This document shows positions 24,687 through 33,174 of a stretch of DNA of 64,000 nucleotides, one piece after another. This DNA comes from Nitrospiraceae bacterium (GTDB lineage Bacteria > Nitrospirota > Nitrospiria > Nitrospirales > Nitrospiraceae): NCBI GenBank assembly GCA_019637075.1, contig JAHBWI010000001.1, positions 558,001 to 622,000 of the forward strand, in the 5' to 3' direction. Within the stretch, counting starts at the first letter, position 1, and the number at the start of each line of letters is the position of its first letter. The notes under the pieces are model-generated. The model was given only the letters and a program-made list of their open reading frames with translations, made no database searches and was not told the origin of the DNA. A program made the translations under genes and the position numbers.

Positions 24687-25022
24687 ATGCGTCATCTGCC
24701 GCTCTTCATTGCACTTATTGCGATCTATTTCGGCGCGGGCCTGGCGACGCCGCCGGCTGCGAATGCCGTGGAGAAGAGCTTTTACAGCCCGGTGATCCAT
24801 GTGGACAAGGAAAACAGCCGCATCCTCATTTCCACCTCCGGCTCGGTCTTTTGGATTGAAGTTCCGGAAGCGGCGAGGCCGCACATGGACAAGCTTCCGA
24901 TCTCCGGATTAGCCGATTTCGTGGTAGAAGTGACGGAAGGACAACCGCCGGTACTGAAGAGCTGGAAGGTCAAGTCGGGAGAATCGACCTGCCTGCACTT
25001 TGACGGAAAAGTCTGCAAATAG
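24687..25022 (+). CDS. small secreted hypothetical protein
   Basis: This encodes 111 residues with GGGAGGGGG 6 nt before ATG. A signal peptide (RHLPLFIALIAIYFGAGLA...ANA) is followed by about 85 residues that look like a small beta-rich domain (RILISTSGSVFWIEVPEAAR), with two cysteines near the end (STCLHF, KVCK) that could form a disulfide. The function is unknown. It lies just after the sulfur cluster but is separated by about 80 bp with a T-rich run (CTTTCTTTTTTG), so it is probably transcribed on its own. Confidence 0.7.
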   Translation: MRHLPLFIALIAIYFGAGLATPPAANAVEKSFYSPVIHVDKENSRILISTSGSVFWIEVPEAARPHMDKLPISGLADFVVEVTEGQPPVLKSWKVKSGESTCLHFDGKVCK

Positions 25023-25126
25023 GCTGAACGCAGTTGGTGAGTTCGTGATCTGGTGAGTTAGCGACCTGCCGTTTGCTCATTGGACGTTGCTCCAATTAAC
25101 GATCCACCGGATCACCACCTCGGACG

Positions 25127-25336
25127 TTACTCGGAGCTGCCGAGCATGTCGTCGACCAGCGGACGGTTGATGTCGGTACAACCCATGCAGATCGTATCGA
25201 ACAACGCCTCGTGGTCGGAGACGAAGTTCCGACCATCGACCAGCTTCTCTGCGATCACCTGGTCGTAGCAGACGTCGCAGAGCATCATCAATCCGCGCTG
25301 GACCCCGACCGTTTTTCGTCCCGCACTTCCTCCCAT
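25127..25336 (-). CDS. small CxxC/CxxC protein
   Basis: This encodes 69 residues with AAAGGAGAGG before the ATG. Two cysteine pairs, LCDVCYDQ and ICMGCTD, about 30 residues apart, suggest a zinc-binding knuckle. Much of the rest is acidic (LVDGRNFVSDHEALFD). The family is not recognised. It and the next small gene, which also has a CxxC, lie head to tail, so they may work together in metal or redox handling. Confidence 0.6.
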   Translation of the reverse strand: MGGSAGRKTVGVQRGLMMLCDVCYDQVIAEKLVDGRNFVSDHEALFDTICMGCTDINRPLVDDMLGSSE

Positions 25337-25378
25337 GACCGGCCTCTCCTTTATATGATCACGGCGTGCGCCTGCGCG

Positions 25379-25573
25379 CTACACCGACCCTTTTTGTCTT
25401 GCCACCCAGAAATCTTCCTGCTCCAGGTCGATTCCACATTCAGCACATTCATAGGGCTGCTCGGCCGGGGGGATCGATAATTCCGTCCGCACAAGACGCC
25501 CCCGGCACACATGATAAAACCGCCCCCGTGCATCCTCGGTATCCAACGGATCGTGTTCGTAGACCAGAACCAT
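25379..25573 (-). CDS. small CxxC protein
   Basis: This encodes 64 residues. The ATG at 25573 is chosen because GAGGGATAACG precedes it; a start 8 codons upstream has no such site. The sequence MVLVYEHDPLDTEDARGRFYHVCRGRLVRTEL...EQPYECAECGIDLEQEDFW carries one CxxC and a single upstream Cys. It resembles a short rubredoxin- or zinc-ribbon-like fold but is too short to assign. It lies upstream of the other small Cys protein on the same strand. Confidence 0.6.
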   Translation of the reverse strand: MVLVYEHDPLDTEDARGRFYHVCRGRLVRTELSIPPAEQPYECAECGIDLEQEDFWVARQKGSV

Positions 25574-25596
25574 CGTTATCCCTCTTCCTAGCTTCA

Positions 25597-25700
25597 TTCA
25601 CGAAAGACATTCATGCCACGTTGCACGAAGAGTATCTCGTGAAGCGCATTTCGTATCTCGAATCCAAATCCCAGTCACGACACGTCGCTTCACGAAAGAC
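25597..25700. repeat. short repeats and inverted repeats in intergenic DNA
   Basis: TTCACGAAAGAC occurs at 25597-25608 and again at 25689-25700. CGTGAAGCG (25638-25646) is the inverse of CGCTTCACG (25686-25694). The words CGTATCTCG and CGCTTCAC also appear in the gaps at 35711-35730 (inverted) and 42186-42194, pointing to a dispersed intergenic element. Confidence 0.5.
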
Positions 25701-25703
25701 GCG

Positions 25704-27428
25704 TCAAATTTGAAACTGTGCCTCGTAGAGCGCGGCATAGACGCCCCCGCGTCGAATGAGATCCTCGTGTACGCCTTCCTCGACGATCATTCCCCGCTCG
25801 ACCACGACGATGCGATCCACGTCGTGCAGGGTCGCCAGGCGATGCGCGATGATGAACGTCGTCCGGCCTTTCGTCAGATCGTTGAGCGCCTCGCGGATCT
25901 TCACCTCGGTTTCCGTATCGATATTCGACGTCGCTTCATCGAAGATCACGATCGGCGGATCTTTGAGCAGCACGCGGGCAATCGACACCCGTTGTTTCTG
26001 GCCGACGGACAACTTCACGCCGCGCTCGCCGATCCAGGTATCATAGCCGTCCGGGAGAGCGGAAATAAAATCGTGGGCCCGCGCCGCCCTGGCCGCCGCT
26101 TCGACCCGCTCATGGCTCGCGGTCAAGTCGCTGTAGAGAATATTCTCGCGCACCGTCCCGTTGAACAGAAACGGCTCCTGCTGCACCAACCCGATCTGGC
26201 TTCGCAGGAACCCCAGAGGCATGTCCCGCACATCATAGCCGTCGATCAAGACCGCGCCGCTCCGCACGTCGTAAAAACGCACCAAGAGTTTCAACAGCGA
26301 CGTCTTCCCCGCGCCGCTCGGACCGACCAAGGCAATCCGCTGTCCGGCTTCGACATGCAGGTTGACGTGGGACAATACGGTGCCTTCGTGCCGATACCCG
26401 AATGCGACGTCGCGGTACTCGACCCGACCCCTCAGACGTTGGACGGGAGCAAGCACGCCAGGGCGATCCTGGACCTCCGGCTTCGCGTCCAAAATTTCAA
26501 ACACCCGTTCGCTCGCCGCCAAGGCATGCTGCAACATGTGGTTGAGCGAGTGGATCTCATTCACCGGCGTATAGAACAGCGTCAGGTAGGACAAAAACAT
26601 GACCAACTGCCCGACCGTCAAACGGCCGGCCATGACCTCTTGGGCACCGTACCAGAGGATCAGGACAGTCCCGCTGCTGCCGACGAAGACCATCCCAGGC
26701 CAATACCACGACCACAGATACATCGCCTTCAGGCTGTTCTGGCTGTAGGCCTCGCTCAGTTTCTCGAATCGACGACGCTCATACTCATGCTGACTGAAGC
26801 CGATCGTTTCCTTGATCCCGGACAATGCATCCTGCAGATAGGCATTGAGCTCCGCCACGCTCTTTCTCGTGTTGTAATAGTACCCGTGCACCCGGCGTGT
26901 GAACCACACGGCAGACACGATCAGGATCGGGATCGGCACGAGGGACAGCAGGGCCAGCTTCCAATTGAGCGTGAAGAGCATCACGGTGATGCCGACCAGC
27001 GTGAGCGAGGCGGTCAGCAGCCCTTCGAGCCCGTCCACAAAAATCCGCTCGACATGCTCCGTGTCGCTGGTTACCCGGGTCATGATTTCACCCGTGGACC
27101 GATTCTCAAAATAGCTCAACGACAGCCGCTGCAATGCAGTGAACACCTGCATCCGCAACGAATGCACGGCCTGTTGCTCCAGCTTGTTGTTGAAGCGCAC
27201 GCGCATGAAACTGGCGACGTTTCGCAACACGTAGGACAGCAGCAGCGCGCCGAGGACCGCCGTCAACAGATCAGACTGACGGGCCTGGATGACATCGTCG
27301 ATGACGATCTTGATCAGGTAGGGCGGAACGAGTTCCAACGCCGTGGCCACCGCGGCACAGACAAAGGTCGTCACCGCCAGCCATTTGAACGGCTTCAGAT
27401 AGGAAAGGACTCTGAGGAGAGATTTCAC
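25704..27428 (-). CDS. ABC exporter, fused permease-ATPase (MsbA/LmrA type)
   Basis: This encodes 574 residues from GTG 27428. Six membrane helices (to about 320) are followed by an ATPase with Walker A GPSGAGKTSLLKLL, signature LSVGQKQRVSIARVL (LSVGQ rather than LSGGQ), Walker B IVIFDEATS, and H-loop IAHRLAT. It is a homodimeric half-transporter, and substrates could be lipid A, other lipids or drugs. It follows peptide deformylase by 24 bp on the same strand, so the two may be co-transcribed, although the functions are unrelated. Confidence 0.95.
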   Translation of the reverse strand: MKSLLRVLSYLKPFKWLAVTTFVCAAVATALELVPPYLIKIVIDDVIQARQSDLLTAVLGALLLSYVLRNVASFMRVRFNNKLEQQAVHSLRMQVFTALQRLSLSYFENRSTGEIMTRVTSDTEHVERIFVDGLEGLLTASLTLVGITVMLFTLNWKLALLSLVPIPILIVSAVWFTRRVHGYYYNTRKSVAELNAYLQDALSGIKETIGFSQHEYERRRFEKLSEAYSQNSLKAMYLWSWYWPGMVFVGSSGTVLILWYGAQEVMAGRLTVGQLVMFLSYLTLFYTPVNEIHSLNHMLQHALAASERVFEILDAKPEVQDRPGVLAPVQRLRGRVEYRDVAFGYRHEGTVLSHVNLHVEAGQRIALVGPSGAGKTSLLKLLVRFYDVRSGAVLIDGYDVRDMPLGFLRSQIGLVQQEPFLFNGTVRENILYSDLTASHERVEAAARAARAHDFISALPDGYDTWIGERGVKLSVGQKQRVSIARVLLKDPPIVIFDEATSNIDTETEVKIREALNDLTKGRTTFIIAHRLATLHDVDRIVVVERGMIVEEGVHEDLIRRGGVYAALYEAQFQI

Positions 27429-27452
27429 AACACGTCGGCGAGCCGGACCGGG

Positions 27453-27983
27453 TTAGATGACGCTGGCCGGTTCCTTCTGCCAATATTTCTGGAATTCTTC
27501 CATCTGCGTCAGCGTGGACATGTCGGTCATCCGATCAAGGAACACCTTCCCGATCAGGTGATCGATCTCGTGCTGGATGCAGACCGCATAAAGTCCGCTG
27601 GCCTCGATATCCTGGCGCTTGCCCGTCCGGTCCAGCGCCGTTACCCGCACCATGGAGGGACGGGTCACCTTGCCGCGCAGACCGTCGACGCTGAGACAAC
27701 CTTCCCAGAATTCAGCCTGTTCAGGACCATAGTACACGATGGTCGGATTGATCAACACCGTCGACGGGAAGCCCCCTTCACCCGGACAATCCATCACCAC
27801 CAGCTGCACCGATCGCCCCACCTGCGGCGCGGCCAAACCGATGCCCGGCTCGTCGTACATTGTCTCATACATATCGTCGATCAGCTGCTGGAACGCCGCC
27901 TTCTTGATTTCGGCAGGATCCACCGCTTGCGACTGCTGCCGGAGAATCGGGTTCCCCAGCTTCGTAATTTTCAGAATGGCCAT
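27453..27983 (-). CDS. def: peptide deformylase
   Basis: This encodes 176 residues; the ATG at 27983 has GAGGAAA upstream and begins MAILKITKLGNPILRQ. All three diagnostic motifs are present: GIGLAAPQVG, EGCLSV and QHEIDHLIGKVF, supplying the metal Cys and two His plus the catalytic Glu. It removes the N-formyl group from nascent proteins. The C-terminus is longer than the minimal type, with MEEFQKYWQKEPA. Confidence 0.97.
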   Translation of the reverse strand: MAILKITKLGNPILRQQSQAVDPAEIKKAAFQQLIDDMYETMYDEPGIGLAAPQVGRSVQLVVMDCPGEGGFPSTVLINPTIVYYGPEQAEFWEGCLSVDGLRGKVTRPSMVRVTALDRTGKRQDIEASGLYAVCIQHEIDHLIGKVFLDRMTDMSTLTQMEEFQKYWQKEPASVI

Positions 27984-28061
27984 CGCGTTTCCTCGCTCAA
28001 AAAAATCTAACACAGGCTCCCGCGGCCCCGCAACCAAACGAACGCTCGGCGCGCGGGCCGC

Positions 28062-28865
28062 TCAGCCGCTGCGTCGGCGCTGCTGGGGCGGCGGCAGTTC
28101 GAACGAGTCCTTCGAGGCATTCCACCACTCGGTCCATTCCTGCATCCAATTTTGCCGGTCCTGCTTGCTCGAGGCTTCCCAGTCGTGGAACTCGGTTTCG
28201 TGACGGGTCAACATCCAGAGCGATTGGACCGCAGAGATCGCCACATACCGCTCCTCATCCGCGACCAGCTCGATCAGGGGCTGGATCACATGTTTATCCC
28301 GGATATAGCGGGATTCGAACGCCGCCACCTTCCTGATGGTCGGGTTGGCATCCTTCGCCATCACCTCGATAGCAGCGGGAGCCTGCAACGGATCGAGCCT
28401 CACCGCCACGCGCAGGGCGTGCTCCCGAATGCGCGGCAACTCGTTGACCTGCTTGGCTGCTTCGAGGAGAGCCGGCACCGCCGTGGGCGATTTCAGCATC
28501 GACAGCGTTTCGATCGCGTTGTATCGGATTCTCGGCCCCGGCATCGTCAGGGCCTTGGTCAGGACCGGCACGACCGATTCACCCAAGTGCACGAATTCCC
28601 CCATCGCCCAAAACTCCTGCTTGCCTTCCAGCAAAGGCAACAAGGCCTCCGCGCGCTGCAGTTCTTCCGCAGACAACGGGTTGGTGTTCGGCGCGACCGA
28701 CACGTCGGGAATGGGTTCCGACTTGGGCGGCATCTCATAGGGCACCTGGACGAGCCACACCGTTTCGGCCGATGCCGTCGGGGCAAGGGCGATGCTCTGC
28801 CACAACGCGAACAGAAGGACACCCAACTGGCTGATTCGATCACGACCGGCTGCGGGGGATCTCAT
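28062..28865 (-). CDS. secreted HEAT-repeat protein
   Basis: This encodes 267 residues with a signal peptide (to about ASA, residue 33). The middle holds repeated helical pairs (SVVPVLTKALTMPGPRIRYNAIETLSMLKSPTAVPALLEAA and later RKVAAFESRYIRDKHVIQPLIELVADEERYVAISAVQSLW), matching HEAT/PBS-lyase repeats. The C-terminus is Trp-rich (WMQEWTEWWNASKD). It starts 16 bp after the RND pump gene on the same strand, suggesting a periplasmic helper of the efflux system. That link is inference. Confidence 0.8.
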   Translation of the reverse strand: MRSPAAGRDRISQLGVLLFALWQSIALAPTASAETVWLVQVPYEMPPKSEPIPDVSVAPNTNPLSAEELQRAEALLPLLEGKQEFWAMGEFVHLGESVVPVLTKALTMPGPRIRYNAIETLSMLKSPTAVPALLEAAKQVNELPRIREHALRVAVRLDPLQAPAAIEVMAKDANPTIRKVAAFESRYIRDKHVIQPLIELVADEERYVAISAVQSLWMLTRHETEFHDWEASSKQDRQNWMQEWTEWWNASKDSFELPPPQQRRRSG

Positions 28866-28880
28866 GCGACGATTCCTTTC

Positions 28881-31800
28881 CTATCCTTGGGACATATGCT
28901 CAGGCTCCGGGGCTCCCGGAGTCCCCGAATGTTGCGAAGAGGCCGAACGACGGTGCACCAGCTCATACAAGACTGGCAGGACCACCAGAATCAGCACGGC
29001 GGCCGTCAACATGCCGCCCACGACGACCCGCGCCAACGGCTTCTGGGCTTGCGAGCCGATGCCTGTCGCCAGGGCGGCCGGCAAAAGTCCGATGGCCGCG
29101 CCGAGCGTCGCCATGAGGATCGGACGCATTTGCATCTCGGCCCCCTTGATGACCGCCTCGCGCAGGCCAAGCCCGCTGACCCGCAGCTCTTCTATCCGAG
29201 AGATTAGCAAGAGTCCCCCCAGAATCGCCACCCCCAGAGTCGAAATGACGCCGACGGCGGCGGAGATGCTGAAATTGGTGCCGGTCAGGACCAGAGCGAA
29301 GACACCGCCGATCAGCGCAAACGGCACCGTCACGAGCACCAACAACGCATTTTTGAAGGAATTGAACGTCGTATAAAGAAGGAATAGGATCAGCAACATG
29401 CTGAGCGGAACGATACCGAGCAGCCGTTTCTGCTCCTCCTTCAACTGATCGTACTGGCCGGCCCACTCGGTTCGATAGCGCTCTGGCAACTCGACCGCGG
29501 CCGCAATCTTCCCCTGCGCCTCCTTGACGGTACTCTCAAGGTCGCGATCGCGCACACTGAACTTGATCGGGATGTATCGTTCATTGTTCTCCCGGTAGAT
29601 GAGGAAGGCGCCGGTCTGGGTCTTGATGGTCGCCAGCTGCTTCAGCGGGATGCGCGCGCCATCCGGCGTGTTGACCAGGATGTTGCCGATCGTCTCGGCA
29701 TCCCGGCGATATTCAGGCAAGAACCGCACGACCAAGTCGAACAGCCGCTCTCCTTCAAATACCTGGGTGACGCCCTGCCCGCCGACGGCGGCCTGCACCA
29801 CGGCATTGACGTCGGAGATTCGCAATCCATACCTGGCGCTGGCCTCGCGGTCGACCTGAATCAGCAGATTCGGTTGTCCGACCAGCCGGAAAATACCCAG
29901 GTCCTTCACACCCCGGATGCCACGCATGACTTCCTCGATTTCCATTGCCTTGGCTTCCAGGACTTTCAGATCCGAGCCGAAGAGTTTGATCGAGTTTTCC
30001 CCTTTCACGCCGGACATTGCTTCTTCGACGTTGTCCTGGATCACCTGTGAGAAGTTGAAGATCACGCCGGGAATCGATTTCAGCCGCCCTTCGATTTCCT
30101 CGATCAGTCGGTCCTTCGTCATCCCAGGGCGCCATTCTTTCCCAGGCTTCAGGTTGGCCAAAAATTCTCCGTTGAAGAAGCTCGTCGGGTCGGTGCCGTC
30201 GTCGGGCCGCCCCAGCTGAGAGACGATCGTCGTCACTTCCGGTGAACTGCGGAACATCTGCCGGATCTCTCCGGTCAAGCGCGCGGCCTCGTCGAAGGAG
30301 ATGTCGACCGGCATGGTGGCCCGAACCCAGAGATTACCTTCCTCCAGCGCCGGCATGAACTCGCCGCCCACAAACTGCAACGCCACGAGCGATGCCAGCC
30401 ACAAGACCAGCGAGGCGGCGAGCACCTTGACCTTGTGCCCGAGCGCCCACTCAAGCGTCGATAGGTAGCGGCGCCGCACCGCCGCAACGAGCACCGTATC
30501 CTGTTCGGTAATCGCCCCCTTCAGCAGCAGCGAGCACAGCACCGGCGCGAGCGTGAACGCCATCAAGAGCGCGCCGGCCAATGCAAATCCATAGGTGATG
30601 GACATGGGCGCGAAAATCCGTCCGGGTACGCCCGTCATCGTGAACAGCGGAATGAACGCGACCACGATGATCGCGGTCGAGAAGAAAATGGGACGCCCCA
30701 CTTGTCTGGCCGCACGGACGATGACTTGGGGTACGGTGAGGCCGGTGCGTCGATCGTGCGCCAAATGGAAGAAGATGCTTTCCACCATCACCAGCGTCGC
30801 ATCGACGATGATCCCGAAATCGATCGCGCCCAGCGAGATCAAGTTCGCGGATTGCTTGATCAGCACCATCATCGTGAACGTAAAGAGCAACGACAGCGGA
30901 ATCGTCAGCGCGACGATGATCGAGGCCCGCAAATTCCCCAGAAATACGAGCAGGATCAGGAAGACCAGAACCATCCCGCTGATGAGGATGTCCGTGACCG
31001 TCTCGACGGTCGTGTGGATCAACGCGGTGCGGTCGTAGAAGGTTTTGATCTTGACGCCATCCGGCAACTTCCACTTGTTGAGATCCGCGACTTTCTCCCG
31101 CACCCGCTCCAGGACATTCAGCGCCTTGTACCCCCGCTGCAAGAGAATGACCCCTTCGACCACGTCGTCCTTGTCATCGATGCCGACTTTGCCGAGCCTG
31201 ACGCGATGGCCGACGGTGACGGAGCCGAGGGTCTTCACGAAGATCGGCGTCCCTTCTTTCTCGACCACCATCACGTTCTCGATGTCCTGCAGGTTGTTGA
31301 TCAGCCCCAGCCCGCGAATGTTGTAGTTCTGCCCTCCGACGGTGAGATAGTTCCCGCCGACGTTGGCATTGCTGTTGCTGAGGGCCTCCATGACCTGGGC
31401 CAAACTGACGCCGTAGCTGATCAATTTTCCGGGATCGATATCGACGTGATATTCGCGGGTCGTGCCGCCGAACGCGGTCACGTCGATGACCCCGGGAATG
31501 CGCCGAAATTCCCGCCGTAACTGCCAATCCTGAATGGTCTTTAGGTCGGTGAGACTGGTCTGCGGAATACCCTCAAGCTCATAGCGATAGATTTCGGCGA
31601 TCGCCCACCAGGGGGAGAGGGTCGGCTGAACGTTTTGCGGGAGTGTGACCGTCGCCAGACGGTTGATGACTTCCTGCCGGTCGAAAAAGTAGTTCGTGTC
31701 GAAATCGAAGTAGATCTTAATATCGCTCAACCCGAAAATCGACAGCGAGCGGATGTCGGCCAGGCCGGGCATGCCGTTGAGCGCCACCTCGAGCGGAATC

Positions 31801-31997
31801 GTGATCTGCCGTTCGATTTCTTCGGCGGACCAGCCCGGATACTGCGTGATGACCTCGACCATCGGCGGCGAGGGGTCCGGATAGGCGACGATGTCGAGGA
31901 GATGAAACGCGTACAGACCGCCGAACAAGAGGGTCAAACCGAGAGTGCAGATGAGGAACCGCTGGACGAGGGAGAGTTCGACGATGCGCGCGATCAT
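28881..31997 (-). CDS. heavy-metal RND efflux pump (CzcA/CusA family)
   Basis: This encodes 1038 residues with the RND layout of 12 membrane helices and two large periplasmic loops. HME-type residues are present in TM4: GAIDFGIIVDATLVMVESI keeps the Asp-Asp-Glu set (DFGxxxD...E) that carries protons in CzcA. The start MIARIVELSLVQRFLICTLG is typical of the HME class. It is the inner-membrane part of a tripartite pump for Co/Zn/Cd/Ni-like or Cu/Ag ions. It sits between the adaptor and the HEAT-repeat gene in one operon. Confidence 0.95.
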   Translation of the reverse strand: MIARIVELSLVQRFLICTLGLTLLFGGLYAFHLLDIVAYPDPSPPMVEVITQYPGWSAEEIERQITIPLEVALNGMPGLADIRSLSIFGLSDIKIYFDFDTNYFFDRQEVINRLATVTLPQNVQPTLSPWWAIAEIYRYELEGIPQTSLTDLKTIQDWQLRREFRRIPGVIDVTAFGGTTREYHVDIDPGKLISYGVSLAQVMEALSNSNANVGGNYLTVGGQNYNIRGLGLINNLQDIENVMVVEKEGTPIFVKTLGSVTVGHRVRLGKVGIDDKDDVVEGVILLQRGYKALNVLERVREKVADLNKWKLPDGVKIKTFYDRTALIHTTVETVTDILISGMVLVFLILLVFLGNLRASIIVALTIPLSLLFTFTMMVLIKQSANLISLGAIDFGIIVDATLVMVESIFFHLAHDRRTGLTVPQVIVRAARQVGRPIFFSTAIIVVAFIPLFTMTGVPGRIFAPMSITYGFALAGALLMAFTLAPVLCSLLLKGAITEQDTVLVAAVRRRYLSTLEWALGHKVKVLAASLVLWLASLVALQFVGGEFMPALEEGNLWVRATMPVDISFDEAARLTGEIRQMFRSSPEVTTIVSQLGRPDDGTDPTSFFNGEFLANLKPGKEWRPGMTKDRLIEEIEGRLKSIPGVIFNFSQVIQDNVEEAMSGVKGENSIKLFGSDLKVLEAKAMEIEEVMRGIRGVKDLGIFRLVGQPNLLIQVDREASARYGLRISDVNAVVQAAVGGQGVTQVFEGERLFDLVVRFLPEYRRDAETIGNILVNTPDGARIPLKQLATIKTQTGAFLIYRENNERYIPIKFSVRDRDLESTVKEAQGKIAAAVELPERYRTEWAGQYDQLKEEQKRLLGIVPLSMLLILFLLYTTFNSFKNALLVLVTVPFALIGGVFALVLTGTNFSISAAVGVISTLGVAILGGLLLISRIEELRVSGLGLREAVIKGAEMQMRPILMATLGAAIGLLPAALATGIGSQAQKPLARVVVGGMLTAAVLILVVLPVLYELVHRRSASSQHSGTPGAPEPEHMSQG

Positions 31998-32010
31998 GCG
32001 ATGTGAACGC

Positions 32011-33174
32011 TCATCCCTTGACGTCCTGTCCCTTGACCAGCACGGCGCCCTTCGTCACGATGCGCTCGCCGGGCGTGAGCCCTTCCAGCACCCGCACGAA
32101 TTCCGCCGACACGCTGGAGACCTTCACTTCCTTCTTCACGAATTTATCGCCGGCCTCGACCAGATACACGAAATGCTTCCCATCGATTTCGACCACGGCT
32201 TCCTTGGGGATCGCCAGAAACGGCAGCGCGTCGCCCACGTCCAGGCGCAACCGGGCGAACATTTCCGGCTTGAGCTTCTGCTCCTGGTTGTCGACCCAGG
32301 CGCGCACCTTGATCGTCCTGGTGTTAGGATCGACCACGTCGCCGATGGAAGCGACCACCGCACCGAAGTCGGTCGAGGGATAGGCTTCCACGTTGACACG
32401 GGCCACCTGGCTCACCTTCACCAACGCCAGGTCCCGCTCGTACACGTCGGCCACCACCTGCAGCCGCTCCAAATCCGCCACGGTAAACAACACCTGCCCG
32501 ACGTCTCCTCCCACCGACTGGCCCGGCGTCACGGTCCGTTCGACCACCGTTCCCGTCAACGGGCTCTTCATCTCGAAGCGTGAGGTGATGCGCTGCTGCG
32601 CGAGCGGTTTATCCAATTCGGAAGCGGAAATGCGCAGGGAAAGCAACCGTTCCTTCGCCCGCCGAAATTCCGCGCGAGCCTTGATGAGATCGTTTTCCGC
32701 CTGCTTCAGGTCTTTCAAGGCAAGCGCTTTTGTCGCGTAGAGCTCCTTGGCCAGTTCCTGTGCCCTGGTGGCGTACTCGAGGTCGGAGGCTTCCTTGACG
32801 AATTCCGAGTAGGCAGCGGTGATGTCGGGGCTGTCGATGACGAGGAGAGTATCGCCGGCCTTGACGCGATCGCCCAAATGGGCGCGCACCTCCACGACAC
32901 GGCCCTGGAGAGGGGATGAGATCTTCGAATAGCGATCTTCTCCATACGCGACCTTGCCGACCAACACCAACTCCGGCTGCACCGGCTTCAACTGCACAAC
33001 CGCCGTTTCCACTTGGCCGGCTATGGGAGAAGCCGGCTGGCCTGCGGCGGTTTGCACGGCGCCCGTCGCCGGTTCGCTTGAAGTCCCCGGCGTCGTGGGC
33101 TCCTGAGTCTGACTGCAGGACCAGACCGTGCAGACCGACAGCGTCATCAGCAGACGGGCCGCCGCCAAGGTCAT
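32011..33174 (-). CDS. RND efflux periplasmic adaptor (CzcB/CusB family), lipoprotein-like
   Basis: This encodes 387 residues. The N-terminus MTLAAARLLMTLSVCTVWSCSQ carries a possible lipobox (VWSC). The lipoyl/barrel halves flank a helical hairpin (SDLEYATRAQELAKELYATKALALKDLKQAENDL). A beta-barrel segment (VADVYERDLALVKV) and a C-terminal domain follow. It bridges the RND pump and the TolC-like channel. Its ATG overlaps the stop of the upstream TolC gene by 4 nt, and the pump gene follows after 13 bp. Confidence 0.93.
   Translation of the reverse strand: MTLAAARLLMTLSVCTVWSCSQTQEPTTPGTSSEPATGAVQTAAGQPASPIAGQVETAVVQLKPVQPELVLVGKVAYGEDRYSKISSPLQGRVVEVRAHLGDRVKAGDTLLVIDSPDITAAYSEFVKEASDLEYATRAQELAKELYATKALALKDLKQAENDLIKARAEFRRAKERLLSLRISASELDKPLAQQRITSRFEMKSPLTGTVVERTVTPGQSVGGDVGQVLFTVADLERLQVVADVYERDLALVKVSQVARVNVEAYPSTDFGAVVASIGDVVDPNTRTIKVRAWVDNQEQKLKPEMFARLRLDVGDALPFLAIPKEAVVEIDGKHFVYLVEAGDKFVKKEVKVSSVSAEFVRVLEGLTPGERIVTKGAVLVKGQDVKG

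Noticed and set aside
25710-28010. 766-codon plus-strand frame antisense to the ABC exporter and peptide deformylase
   Set aside because: Gln/His/Arg-rich composition typical of GC-rich antisense frames; the minus strand holds full ABC and deformylase motifs.
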